This document shows positions 21,641-31,913 of a stretch of 50,384 bases of DNA, piece by piece. The notes below the pieces were generated by a model. It worked only from the letters and a program-made list of their open reading frames with translations, was not told the DNA's origin and ran no database searches. This stretch comes from an uncultured Pelagibacteraceae bacterium. Lineage in GTDB: Bacteria; Pseudomonadota; Alphaproteobacteria; Pelagibacterales; Pelagibacteraceae. Made by a program: the position numbers and the translations under genes. The DNA lies in the NCBI GenBank assembly GCA_902569415.1, contig CACFUH010000005.1, forward strand, positions 1-50,384, written 5' to 3'. The stretch's first letter is position 1, and each line of letters opens with the position of its first letter.

Positions 21641-22075
21641 ATGAATTATTATTTACTTTTTAAATCTTTACATCTAATTGCAGTTATTTCATGGATGGCA
21701 GGATTGTTATACCTACCAAGAATTTTTGTTTATCATGTTGAAAATTCAGAAAAAAAGGAAACCATCGAGATATTTGAGGTTATGGAAAAGCGTCTTTATT
21801 TTTACATTATGAGACCGGCAATGATATTAAGTTGGCTTTTTGGAATAATATTAATTTACACAAACGGGATAGACATTTTTTCACAAATTTGGATGCATAT
21901 AAAACTAGGCCTAGTTGTGCTTCTTACTATTTATCACGAATATCTGGGAATATGCTTAAAATCTCTTAAATTAAAAACTAATACAAAATCTGCAAAGTTT
22001 TTTAGAATAATCAATGAAGTGCCTACAATTTTATTAATATTTATTATTTTTATTGTTATTTTTAAGCCAATCTAG
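21641..22075 (+). CDS. hemJ: Protoporphyrinogen oxidase HemJ (UPF0093 type)
   Basis: FKSLHLIAVISWMAGLLYLPRIFVYHVE; downstream of hemE-hemH. Confidence 0.93.
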   Translation: MNYYLLFKSLHLIAVISWMAGLLYLPRIFVYHVENSEKKETIEIFEVMEKRLYFYIMRPAMILSWLFGIILIYTNGIDIFSQIWMHIKLGLVVLLTIYHEYLGICLKSLKLKTNTKSAKFFRIINEVPTILLIFIIFIVIFKPI

Positions 22076-22134
22076 GGTTGTAATTAACAAAATAATATAT
22101 ATATTAACTTTATCTTTTACGCCCCCCTAAAATT

Positions 22135-23406
22135 ATGAATATACAAGATCTTAAACAAAAAAGTTCGGAACAGCTTATAGAAGAAGCTGAAAAACTAGGT
22201 ATAGAAAACGCAAGCACCCTAAAAAGACAAGAAATATATTTTGCAATATTAAAGAAACTTGCTGAAAAAGGTGAAGAAATAACCGGTGGTGGAGTCTTGC
22301 AACTTTTACAGGATGGGTTCGGTTTTTTAAGAGCAATGGAGTCAAATTATTTACCTGGCCCAGATGATATATATATTAGCCCAAATCAAATCAGAAAGTT
22401 TGGTTTGAGGACAGGGGACACTGTTGAAGGTCCAATAAGAGCGCCCAAAGCAGGAGAAAGATACTTTGCCTTATTACAAGTAAATAAAATTAACTTTGAA
22501 GAACCTGAAAAATCAAAACACAAAATAGCGTTTGATAATTTAACGCCATTATATCCAAACAAACAAATAACGCTTGAAGTTGAAAGTAATAAAGTTGAAA
22601 AAAAACCTGATTTAACTGCAAGACTTATTGATTTAGTAAGCCCAATTGGTAAAGGACAAAGATCTCTAATTATTTCTCCACCTAAAGCTGGGAAAACTAT
22701 GATATTACAAAGCATTGCTAACTCCATAACAGCTAACCACCCAGAGTGTTATTTAATGGTTTTGTTAATAGATGAAAGACCAGAAGAGGTTACAGATATG
22801 CAGAGAACAGTTAAGGGAGAAGTTATTAGTTCGACTTTTGATGAGCCAGCTCAAAGACACGTTGCTGTTGCTGAGATGGTTATTGAGAAGGCAAAAAGAC
22901 TGACTGAACACAAAAAAGATGTTGTTATATTGTTAGATTCAATAACTAGATTAGGTAGAGCTTATAATGCTGTAGTTCCAAGTTCAGGAAAAGTATTAAC
23001 AGGAGGAGTAGACGCTAACGCACTTCAAAGGCCAAAAAGATTTTTTGGAGCCGCAAGAAACATAGAAGAAGGGGGATCACTTACAATTATTGCGACTGCT
23101 TTAATTGATACAGGAAGTAGAATGGATGAAGTTATATTTGAAGAGTTTAAGGGAACTGGTAATAGTGAAACTATACTGGATAGAAAAATTTCTGAGAAAA
23201 GAATATTTCCTGCAATTGATATAACCAAATCAGGAACAAGAAGAGAAGAATTATTATTTGATAAAAATGATTTACAAAAAATGAATGTTTTAAGAAGAAT
23301 AATTGCTCCTATGGGACCAATGGATGCTATAGAATTTATTAATTCCAAACTTAAAAATACCAAGAATAATGCTGAATTTTTTAATTCAATGAATAAACCA
23401 GCATAA
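22135..23406 (+). CDS. rho: Transcription termination factor Rho
   Basis: [57 protein letters not shown]. Confidence 0.98.
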   Translation: MNIQDLKQKSSEQLIEEAEKLGIENASTLKRQEIYFAILKKLAEKGEEITGGGVLQLLQDGFGFLRAMESNYLPGPDDIYISPNQIRKFGLRTGDTVEGPIRAPKAGERYFALLQVNKINFEEPEKSKHKIAFDNLTPLYPNKQITLEVESNKVEKKPDLTARLIDLVSPIGKGQRSLIISPPKAGKTMILQSIANSITANHPECYLMVLLIDERPEEVTDMQRTVKGEVISSTFDEPAQRHVAVAEMVIEKAKRLTEHKKDVVILLDSITRLGRAYNAVVPSSGKVLTGGVDANALQRPKRFFGAARNIEEGGSLTIIATALIDTGSRMDEVIFEEFKGTGNSETILDRKISEKRIFPAIDITKSGTRREELLFDKNDLQKMNVLRRIIAPMGPMDAIEFINSKLKNTKNNAEFFNSMNKPA

Positions 23407-23444
23407 TCGTATATATTATTTCATATATTATTAAGTCATTTTAA

Positions 23445-24989
23445 ATGAATTTAATTACCGAAACTCAAAAATTACAAAATTATCTAAAGATTCAAGATTA
23501 TAAAACTGTAGTTAATGGATGTGAAAAATTAATTAAAAAGTTTCCAAACAATCCTTTTTTATTTAATTTACTAGGATTGGCTTTTCATGGCAGCGGCAAG
23601 TTTCTTATTGCAATTGACAGATATAAGAAAGCTTTAGATCTTGATTTAAACTTTCTGCCAGCCATGAATAATATTGCTAATTCATATAAAGCAATTGGTA
23701 ATTTTGAAAAGGCAGAAAATTATTATAGTAAGGTTATTAAAATTAAACCTAACTATTTTCAAGCAATTAACAATTATGCAAATCTTAAAACTTTAATTTA
23801 TGAATATTCAACAGCAATTGAATTGTATGAAAAGGCATTAGTAATTAAAGAAAACGATACAACTATTTTATTTTCTCTTGCTAATGCATATCATGCTATA
23901 GGAGATATTAATAAAACAAAAGAAATTATATTAAAAATTTTGTCTTTTGATCCTGAACATATATCCACACATAAATTATGGAGTTCAATTGTTAATTATT
24001 CTAAAGATAAAGCAAATTTAAATCAGATGAAAAATTTAATCTTAAAAAATAAATTATCTAACAGTCAAATAGTAGATTTGTCTTTTGCGCTTGGTAAGGC
24101 ACATGAAGATTTAAAAGAATATGAAAGTTCTTTTTTCCATCTAAAAAAAGCCAATCTAATAAAAGAAAAAGAATATAATTATAATATAGAAGATGAGGAG
24201 TTACTGATTGATTCAATTAAAAACAGTTTTGAAGATTTGAATTTAAATAATGAAAAAAAAATTTTTGAGAAAAGAAAAGCAATTTTTATATGTGGAATGC
24301 CTAGATCGGGAACTACTTTAGTTGAGCAAATAATAGCATCCCACAAAGATGTTTTTGGTGCAGGAGAATTGATTTATCTACAAAGGATAGTAAATAAATA
24401 TTTTATTAATGAAAAAAAATTATCAAAAAATAAATTAGCTGATGAAATAGAACTGTCCAGCAACAATATAAATCAAGACTATTTTAAGATGATCAATTAT
24501 CATAAATTTAAGGAAAATAACTTTACTGATAAAGCACCTCAAAATTTTAGATGGATCGGTTTAATTAAATTATTTTTTCCAAACTCAAAAATAATTTATT
24601 GTAAAAGAAATGCCAAAGATAATTGTTTATCAATATATAAAAATTTTTTTGCTTCAGATGATATGAAATGGGCATTTAATGAAAAAAACATTGCTCAATA
24701 TTATAATTTACATTTAAATTTAATGGAATATTGGAAAACTAAATTTGATCAACAAATATATGAAATTAATTATGAAAAATTAGTTTCTAATAAAGAGGAT
24801 GAAATAAAAAAAATGATTAAATTTTGTGATTTAGATTGGGATCCAATTTGTCTTAATCATCATAAAAATAAAAAAACTCCAATAAAAACTGTTAGTATTT
24901 CACAAGCCAGAGAGCCAGTTTATAAAAGTTCAGTTAATTCGAATTCAAACTATGAGAATTATTTATCAAAAATGTTTGATTTACTATAA
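23445..24989 (+). CDS. TPR-repeat sulfotransferase family protein
   Basis: N-terminal TPRs; PAPS-binding-like FICGMPRSGTTLVEQIIASH (5'-PSB) and YCKRNAKDNCLSIYKNFF (3'-PB). Confidence 0.88.
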   Translation: MNLITETQKLQNYLKIQDYKTVVNGCEKLIKKFPNNPFLFNLLGLAFHGSGKFLIAIDRYKKALDLDLNFLPAMNNIANSYKAIGNFEKAENYYSKVIKIKPNYFQAINNYANLKTLIYEYSTAIELYEKALVIKENDTTILFSLANAYHAIGDINKTKEIILKILSFDPEHISTHKLWSSIVNYSKDKANLNQMKNLILKNKLSNSQIVDLSFALGKAHEDLKEYESSFFHLKKANLIKEKEYNYNIEDEELLIDSIKNSFEDLNLNNEKKIFEKRKAIFICGMPRSGTTLVEQIIASHKDVFGAGELIYLQRIVNKYFINEKKLSKNKLADEIELSSNNINQDYFKMINYHKFKENNFTDKAPQNFRWIGLIKLFFPNSKIIYCKRNAKDNCLSIYKNFFASDDMKWAFNEKNIAQYYNLHLNLMEYWKTKFDQQIYEINYEKLVSNKEDEIKKMIKFCDLDWDPICLNHHKNKKTPIKTVSISQAREPVYKSSVNSNSNYENYLSKMFDLL

Positions 24990-25007
24990 GTCATTTTTTT
25001 AATTTGT

Positions 25008-26249
25008 ATGGATAAAATTTTAATAAAAAGTCTTAATTTATTAAGAGAAAATAATAATTTAAATGAGATAATAAAAATACTCCTTTTAGAAAAAAAAAAA
25101 AATCCTAAAGACAAAGAAATTCTTTTTCAGCTAGGAGGAGCTTATAGATCGCTGGGCAATTTTGAGGCAGCTTTAGCAAATTATGAAGATATTTTAAAAT
25201 ATGATGAATCATACACACCTGCTTTTAGAATGATAGGGACAATCATAAATCACAAGCAAAATGATAAATATTTAAAAAAATTAGAAATATTAAAAGAAAA
25301 AAATGAATTATTAAAAACACAGAAAATAGATTTATTTTTTGCCCTTGGAAAAGCTTATGAAGATCTAAATGAAAATGAAAAATCATCAGATTACTATATA
25401 CGAGCAAATAATTTAAAAAAAAGTTTTACGAAATATAATTTTAATTCACACAAAGAACATTTTGAGCAAATTTATAAAATTTTTAAAGATATTAATTTTA
25501 ATATAAAAAAAACATATAGTGCTAATACAAAAAAAATTATCTTTATTTGCGGATTGCCAAGATCAGGAAGTACACTATTTGAGAATATAATTGCTTCCCA
25601 TAAAGATGTATATTCAGGTGGTGAATTGCCATATTTGCAAAGAGCAATTAAGAAGCATTTTGTTGAAAATAATAATATTAGCAAAGAAAAAATTTTCAAT
25701 CATTTAGACAATAAAAATAAAGATTTTAACAATGATTATTTTAAAAGTTTAATAAATCATAATTTTTCAGAAAAAAATGTAACCGATAAGCAATTAGATA
25801 ATTTTAGATGGATCGGTTTAATTAAATTATTTTTTCCAAATTCAAAAATAATTCTATGTAAAAGAAATCCTAGAAGCAATGCAATATCAATTTATAAAAA
25901 TAATTTTAATACACCTACTTATAATTGGACTAATGACCCAAAAGACATTTTATGTTATTTTAAATATTATAATAAAATAATTAATATTTGGAAAAATAAG
26001 TTTCCTAATGAATTATTTGAAATCGAGTACGAGGAATTAGTAGATAAAAAAGACGATATAATAAAAAAAATTATAAATAATTGTGAATTAGATTGGGACC
26101 CAAACTGCCTTTTATTCTATAAAAATAAGTCACCCATTAAAACAGCAAGTGCTTTTCAGGCAAGGCAACCAATATATAATTCTTCAGTAAATAAAGATGC
26201 TTCTTTATTTAAAAATATCTTTTTAGATCAAGATTTTAGTAATATTTAA
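25008..26249 (+). CDS. TPR-repeat sulfotransferase family protein (tandem paralog)
   Basis: N-terminal TPRs; FICGLPRSGSTLFENIIASH and LCKRNPRSNAISIYKNNF; collinear with the preceding CDS. Confidence 0.88.
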   Translation: MDKILIKSLNLLRENNNLNEIIKILLLEKKKNPKDKEILFQLGGAYRSLGNFEAALANYEDILKYDESYTPAFRMIGTIINHKQNDKYLKKLEILKEKNELLKTQKIDLFFALGKAYEDLNENEKSSDYYIRANNLKKSFTKYNFNSHKEHFEQIYKIFKDINFNIKKTYSANTKKIIFICGLPRSGSTLFENIIASHKDVYSGGELPYLQRAIKKHFVENNNISKEKIFNHLDNKNKDFNNDYFKSLINHNFSEKNVTDKQLDNFRWIGLIKLFFPNSKIILCKRNPRSNAISIYKNNFNTPTYNWTNDPKDILCYFKYYNKIINIWKNKFPNELFEIEYEELVDKKDDIIKKIINNCELDWDPNCLLFYKNKSPIKTASAFQARQPIYNSSVNKDASLFKNIFLDQDFSNI

Positions 26250-26288
26250 AATTTACATTATTCAATAAATCTAGTTATACTAATAGAG

Positions 26289-27620
26289 ATGACAATTTAC
26301 GCTCTTTCAACTGGACCAGGAATATCAGGATTAGCTGTAATAAGAATTTCAGGTTCTGAATGTAAATTAATACTAAATAAAATGACAAATGGAAGTTCTT
26401 TAGAGCCCAGAGTTGCTACCCTAAAAAAAATCAACAAAATCAACACTAATGAGTTGATAGACGAAGGTTTAATTTTGTGGTTTCCAGGCCCTGAGAGCTA
26501 CACAGGTGAAGATATGTTAGAATTTCATGTGCATGGAAGCAGAGCTGTCATAGAAAGCATACATACATCGATTTCAAAGATAGAAAATTGCAGATTGGCA
26601 GAACCTGGAGAGTTTACAAAGATTGCATTTCAAAATGGCAAGATAAATCTTCTTAAAGCAGAAAGTATTTCTGATTTAATTTCTTCAGAAACTGAAATTC
26701 AAAGACAACAAGCAATTAAAATTATGTCTGGAAAAAGTTCTGAAAAATTTAATGGATGGAGAGAAAAATTATTAAAAATTTTATCGAATGTTGAAGCCAA
26801 AATAGATTTTCCAGAAGAAAATCTTCCAGACAATATTCTAAAAGATATCAAAAGTTCTTCAAAAAAAATAAAAGAAGAAATTAAAAAATTATTAAATGAC
26901 CAAAAAGTTGGAGAAAGAATTAGAGAAGGGTTTAAGATTGCTATAGTTGGTCCGACTAACGCTGGTAAATCATCTTTATTAAATTACCTTTCAAAAAGAG
27001 ATGTTGCAATAGTTTCAGAAATTGCCGGTACTACAAGAGATGTGATTGAAACTCACTTAAGTATAGATGGCCTGCCGGTAATAATCTCAGATACTGCTGG
27101 TATAAGAGAGTCTAAAGATGAAATAGAAAAAAAAGGTATTAAACTAGCCCTAAAAAGCGCTGAGAAAGCCGATTTAAATATTATAATAATAGAGCCTAAA
27201 AGCGTTGATTTTACTGGTTTTTTGAATGATTTGGTTAATGAAAAAGCTATTTTTGTTTTAAATAAATCTGATTTGGGAGTTCAGAATTTGAATCCAAATT
27301 TAAAAAAATTAAATCCTATTTTGATATCTTTAAAAAATGAAAAAAATATTGAAGAGTTAATTTCTGCAATTAAAATAAAATTAAAAAATAAATTTCTTAC
27401 CTCAGATGACATTTTGATTACAAGAGAAAGACATAGACAGCATTTAGAACAGTGTGTTCAAAATTTAGAAAACTTTGAAAATAAAAATAACACAGAGGAT
27501 TTTGATAAAGCAGCAGAAGATTTAAGGTTAGCGACTAGACATTTGGGAATAATTGTTGGAAAAGTAGATGTAGAGGAGATATTAGGTAGCATTTTCAACG
27601 ATTTTTGCATAGGCAAATAA
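26289..27620 (+). CDS. mnmE: tRNA modification GTPase MnmE
   Basis: MTIYALSTGPGISGLAVIRISG; IVGPTNAGKSSLLN; AGTTRDVIE; C-terminal CIGK. Confidence 0.97.
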   Translation: MTIYALSTGPGISGLAVIRISGSECKLILNKMTNGSSLEPRVATLKKINKINTNELIDEGLILWFPGPESYTGEDMLEFHVHGSRAVIESIHTSISKIENCRLAEPGEFTKIAFQNGKINLLKAESISDLISSETEIQRQQAIKIMSGKSSEKFNGWREKLLKILSNVEAKIDFPEENLPDNILKDIKSSSKKIKEEIKKLLNDQKVGERIREGFKIAIVGPTNAGKSSLLNYLSKRDVAIVSEIAGTTRDVIETHLSIDGLPVIISDTAGIRESKDEIEKKGIKLALKSAEKADLNIIIIEPKSVDFTGFLNDLVNEKAIFVLNKSDLGVQNLNPNLKKLNPILISLKNEKNIEELISAIKIKLKNKFLTSDDILITRERHRQHLEQCVQNLENFENKNNTEDFDKAAEDLRLATRHLGIIVGKVDVEEILGSIFNDFCIGK

Positions 27621-27757
27621 AGTACGTTTTATGGGCTTTTTTTGTAAATATTAAGCTTTTTTCATTGATAAACAATGGTTTTAAAGCATTTTATAAGTTT
27701 TTTTTTAGTTTTCTTCTCTGATCTTGTAAATATTTTATTGAGTTATAAGTTTAACTT

Positions 27758-29629
27758 ATGAAAAATGATTTATCATTTGATGTAGTTGTTATTGGAGGTG
27801 GACACGCTGGCTGTGAAGCAGCTGCAGCATCAGCTAGATTAGGAGTTAATACAGCATTGTTTACTCACAAAATTGAAACAATAGGAGAGATGTCATGTAA
27901 TCCTGCCATTGGTGGATTAGGAAAAGGACACTTAGTTAGAGAAATAGATGCATTAGATGGCGTGATGGGAGATGTAGCTGACAAATCAGGTATTCAATTT
28001 AGATTGCTTAATAGAAGTAGAGGTCCAGCGGTCAGAGGGCCTAGAACTCAAAGTGATAGATTCTTATATAAAAAATATATGCAGGAAAAACTTCTAAACT
28101 ACTGTAATTTAAGAGTTTTTTCTGATCCTGTAATTGAGTTTATTTTTGAAAAAAATAGCATAAAAGGTTTTAAAACACAATCAGGAAAAAAAATTAAAAC
28201 ATCGAGGCTAATACTAACAACCGGCACTTTTTTAAATGGTTTGATTCATGTAGGTGAAAAACAAACACCAGCCGGTAGATATAATGAAAAACCTACGACT
28301 GGATTGAGTGAACAATTAAAAAAACTTAAATTTAAAATTGGAAGGCTTAAGACAGGCACACCTCCAAGACTTGACTCTAGATCAATTAATTTTAATAATT
28401 TGGAGGAACAGTTTGCAGATGATGATCCTTATTTTTTTTCTTTCCTAACCAAAAAAAATTTAAACAAACAAATCTCATGTCGGATTACCTATACTAATGA
28501 GGCTGTCCATAAAATTATTTCAAAGAATATTAAACGAAGCGCCATGTATTCAGGAAGCATCCAGGGAGTTGGACCAAGGTACTGTCCATCTATAGAGGAT
28601 AAAGTTGTTAAGTTTGCAGAAAAGCAAAGACATCAAATTTTTTTAGAGCCTGAAGGGCTAAATGACTATACTGTTTACCCAAACGGAATATCTACATCGT
28701 TACCAGCGGAAGTTCAGCAAGAAATATGTAGCAAAATCAGTGGTTTAGAGAATGTTAAAATATTAAGGCCTGGTTATGCCATTGAGTATGATTTTGTGGA
28801 CCCAAGAGAGCTATTTTTAACTCTTGAGACAAAGAAAATCAAAAATTTGTATCTAGCAGGTCAAATCAATGGAACTACTGGGTATGAAGAAGCGGCTGCA
28901 CAGGGACTTGTTGCTGGAATTAACTCGGCACTCTCGCTAAAGGGTAGTGGGCCATTTATTTTAGATAGATCTGAGGCATATATAGGAGTAATGATAGATG
29001 ATCTCGTTACAAAAGGTGTTGCTGAGCCATATAGGATGTTTACTTCTAGAGCCGAATATAGACTATCCTTAAGATCCGATAACGCTGATATTAGACTTAC
29101 TCAAAAAGGAATAGATATAGGCCTTGTGCTTGATCAAAGAAAAGAATTATACTTAGAGAAGCACTCACAGCTTAAAAAAATTCTAAATAAAATGGATAAA
29201 TTGACAATTTCTCCATCCAAAGTATTTAAATTTGGCGTAAATATTGCAAAAGATGGTGTTAACCGAAATGCTATTCAGATATTAAGCCAGAAATCAGTAG
29301 ATATGTCCAAGATACGTGAAATTTGGCCTGAAATTACTTATGTTTCACGTGAAATTGATGAGCAATTAGAGATAAATTCCCATTATAGAGGTTATTTAAA
29401 GAAGCAAGATGCAGACATTTTAGCTTTTAAAAGAGATGAAAATCTTATTATTCCAGAAAATATAGACTACGATATATTTTCAGGACTATCTAATGAAGTT
29501 AAATCAAAATTTAAGAAAATAAGACCAAAAACCATGGGTCAAGCACTAAGAATCGATGGAATAACTCCTGCAGCTGTATATATTTTGTTGTCTCATCTAA
29601 AAAGAAAGTCTATTAAGCATATAGCTTGA
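27758..29629 (+). CDS. mnmG: tRNA uridine-5-carboxymethylaminomethyl modification enzyme MnmG/GidA
   Basis: [45 protein letters not shown]. Confidence 0.98.
   Translation: MKNDLSFDVVVIGGGHAGCEAAAASARLGVNTALFTHKIETIGEMSCNPAIGGLGKGHLVREIDALDGVMGDVADKSGIQFRLLNRSRGPAVRGPRTQSDRFLYKKYMQEKLLNYCNLRVFSDPVIEFIFEKNSIKGFKTQSGKKIKTSRLILTTGTFLNGLIHVGEKQTPAGRYNEKPTTGLSEQLKKLKFKIGRLKTGTPPRLDSRSINFNNLEEQFADDDPYFFSFLTKKNLNKQISCRITYTNEAVHKIISKNIKRSAMYSGSIQGVGPRYCPSIEDKVVKFAEKQRHQIFLEPEGLNDYTVYPNGISTSLPAEVQQEICSKISGLENVKILRPGYAIEYDFVDPRELFLTLETKKIKNLYLAGQINGTTGYEEAAAQGLVAGINSALSLKGSGPFILDRSEAYIGVMIDDLVTKGVAEPYRMFTSRAEYRLSLRSDNADIRLTQKGIDIGLVLDQRKELYLEKHSQLKKILNKMDKLTISPSKVFKFGVNIAKDGVNRNAIQILSQKSVDMSKIREIWPEITYVSREIDEQLEINSHYRGYLKKQDADILAFKRDENLIIPENIDYDIFSGLSNEVKSKFKKIRPKTMGQALRIDGITPAAVYILLSHLKRKSIKHIA
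29341..29356. promoter_or_regulatory. parS: parS-like site 1 (TGTTTCACGTGAAATT)
   Basis: 14 of 16 match to TGTTTCACGTGAAACA, inside mnmG. Confidence 0.7.
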
Positions 29630-30270
29630 TTGATTCGAATTTTATAAAAAACTCAAAACTTAATATTCAAAACGTTTCACGTGAAACATTAGAGGAACTA
29701 AACAATTACAGTTTGTCCATTATTAAAAAGAACAAAGAGATAAATCTGATAAGCTCAAGCACAGAAAAGTCAATAAATACAAGGCATATTGCTGATAGTG
29801 CACAAACCATTGATTTTATTAATAAAAATGATGTTAAAATATGCACTGACTTAGGGTCAGGTGCAGGGTTACCTGGTATAGTATTAGCAATATTGATGAA
29901 ACCAAAAAAACCAGAATTTAAGGTCATTTTATATGAAAAAAGCCATCACAAGAGCAATTTCTTAAAAGAAATTTCAAAAAAACTTAAATTAAACACTGAA
30001 ATTAATCAAAAAAATATTTTCGAACAAAAAGATTTAAGAACAGACATTATAATTTCTAGAGCATTCAAACCTCTGCCTGTTATTTTTGAAATAGCTTCTA
30101 CGAATTTTAAAAAATTTAAATATATAATTTTATTTTTAGGAAAAAGCGGAAAAGAAATTTTAAAGGAGGCATCAAAGAAATGGAAATTTGATTATGAAGA
30201 AAAAAAAAGTTTAACAAGTGAAGAGTCATTAGTAGTAAAGATTTCAAATTTACAAAAAAAAAATGTATAA
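29626..30270 (+). CDS. rsmG: 16S rRNA m7G527 methyltransferase RsmG/GidB (TTG start)
   Basis: [29 protein letters not shown] start overlapping mnmG TGA stop. Confidence 0.93.
   Translation: MIDSNFIKNSKLNIQNVSRETLEELNNYSLSIIKKNKEINLISSSTEKSINTRHIADSAQTIDFINKNDVKICTDLGSGAGLPGIVLAILMKPKKPEFKVILYEKSHHKSNFLKEISKKLKLNTEINQKNIFEQKDLRTDIIISRAFKPLPVIFEIASTNFKKFKYIILFLGKSGKEILKEASKKWKFDYEEKKSLTSEESLVVKISNLQKKNV
29673..29688. promoter_or_regulatory. parS: parS site 2 (CGTTTCACGTGAAACA)
   Basis: 15 of 16 match to TGTTTCACGTGAAACA with perfect GTTTCACGTGAAAC palindrome; encodes VSRET of RsmG. Confidence 0.88.
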
Positions 30271-31063
30271 AAAAATTATTTCAGTAATTAATCAAAAAGG
30301 TGGAGTAGGTAAAACTACAACGGTAATTAATTTAGCTGCAGGCTTGACTATGAGAGGAAAAAAAATATTAGTAATCGATCTTGATCCACAAGGTAATGCT
30401 ACAACAGGGCTTGGACTATCCAATACAGAAAACTCCGAACTAACAATTTATAGTGTACTTAATGGAAATAAAAAAATTTCAGAGGTTGTTCAATCAACTA
30501 AGATCGATAATTTAAATTTGGTGACTTCAAATGTAGATCTCTCGGGTTTGGAGGTTGAGACTGCAGGAGATAGCAGAAGGGCCTTTAAATTGAAAGACGA
30601 ATTAGCCGCTATTTTAAATGATTCTGGAGCATCATATGATTATATTCTCATTGATTGTCCACCATCACTAAGTCTTCTAACAATTATGGCATTAGTTGCT
30701 TCAGACGAGCTCGTAGTACCTCTGCAAACAGAATTTTTTGCATTAGAAGGTCTTACCCAATTGATGAAAACGATAGAGAGGATTAAGTCCAACTTAAATC
30801 CATCTCTAAGTATACGAGGTATCCTTCTCACAATGTATGATAAGAGAAATAAGTTATCTGGTGAAGTAGAAAATGAAGCTAGAAACTATTTTAAAGAAAA
30901 AGTTTATCAAACAGTGGTACCAAGAAATGTAAGACTGTCAGAAGCTCCATCTCATGGAGTACCAGTTCTTCTTTATGATAAATCATGCCCAGGAAGTAAA
31001 TCATATTTTAATTTTACAGATGAATTTTTAAACCAAGAAAAACCTGTAGAGAGCGCTGCATGA
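30263..31063 (+). CDS. parA: Chromosome partitioning ATPase ParA
   Basis: VINQKGGVGKTTTVINLAAGL; deviant Walker A; between rsmG and parB. Confidence 0.97.
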   Translation: MYKKIISVINQKGGVGKTTTVINLAAGLTMRGKKILVIDLDPQGNATTGLGLSNTENSELTIYSVLNGNKKISEVVQSTKIDNLNLVTSNVDLSGLEVETAGDSRRAFKLKDELAAILNDSGASYDYILIDCPPSLSLLTIMALVASDELVVPLQTEFFALEGLTQLMKTIERIKSNLNPSLSIRGILLTMYDKRNKLSGEVENEARNYFKEKVYQTVVPRNVRLSEAPSHGVPVLLYDKSCPGSKSYFNFTDEFLNQEKPVESAA

Positions 31064-31911
31064 TAAATCCATTTAAATCTAAAAAAGGATTAGGGAGAGG
31101 ATTGTCATCCTTAATTGGTGATACTGACGTCAAAATTTCAAATAATAAAATCTCAATCAGTTCAATTATTCCTAACAAATTTCAACCAAGAAAAAAATTT
31201 GATAAAGAGAGCTTAGAAGATTTAACAAATTCGATTAAAGAACGAGGAGTTATCCAACCACTTATAGTTAGAAAGTCTGATGATCAATCTGAAAAGTATG
31301 AATTGATAGCAGGTGAAAGAAGGTGGCAAGCCTCTCAATCTGCTGGTCTTCACGAAGTACCTGTAGTGATAATAGAAGCAGATAATTTAAAATCATTAGA
31401 ATTTGCAATTGTTGAAAATGTACAACGGAAAGATTTAAATCCTATTGAAGAAGCAAACGGTTATCAAAAACTAATTGACCAGTTTGATTATGATCAAGAA
31501 AAAGTATCAAAGTTTATTGGCAAAAGTAGATCGCATGTATCAAACTGTTTAAGATTACTTACACTTCCAAATGAAGTAATTACACTTATAGAGGAGAATA
31601 AACTTTCACAAGGTCATGCTAAAGTGCTAGTTGGCCTTGAAAATGCTAACTTTTTAGCAAAAAAGATCATAGAGAATAAACTATCTGTTAGACAGTCAGA
31701 AACACTAACAAAATCAATCAAAAGTAATCAAGGAAAAATAAAAACAAGCAAAAATCCAAATATTACTAGCTTGGAGAAATCAGTTGAGGAAGTTACTGGT
31801 ATTAAAGTTTTTATTAGAAATAGAAAAAATAATACTGGTCAAGTCACTTTTGATTATAAAGATCTAGATCAACTGAATAGATTAATAATGGTTATTAAAG
31901 CAAACTATTAG
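31060..31911 (+). CDS. parB: Chromosome partitioning protein ParB
   Basis: GLGRGLSSLIGD; LIAGERRWQASQSAGL; ENVQRKDLNPIEEA. Confidence 0.97.
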   Translation: MINPFKSKKGLGRGLSSLIGDTDVKISNNKISISSIIPNKFQPRKKFDKESLEDLTNSIKERGVIQPLIVRKSDDQSEKYELIAGERRWQASQSAGLHEVPVVIIEADNLKSLEFAIVENVQRKDLNPIEEANGYQKLIDQFDYDQEKVSKFIGKSRSHVSNCLRLLTLPNEVITLIEENKLSQGHAKVLVGLENANFLAKKIIENKLSVRQSETLTKSIKSNQGKIKTSKNPNITSLEKSVEEVTGIKVFIRNRKNNTGQVTFDYKDLDQLNRLIMVIKANY

Positions 31912-31913
31912 AG

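Noticed and set aside
22386-23363. Minus-strand ORFs inside rho (22386-22727, 23025-23363)
   Set aside because: Shadow ORFs opposite a highly conserved gene.
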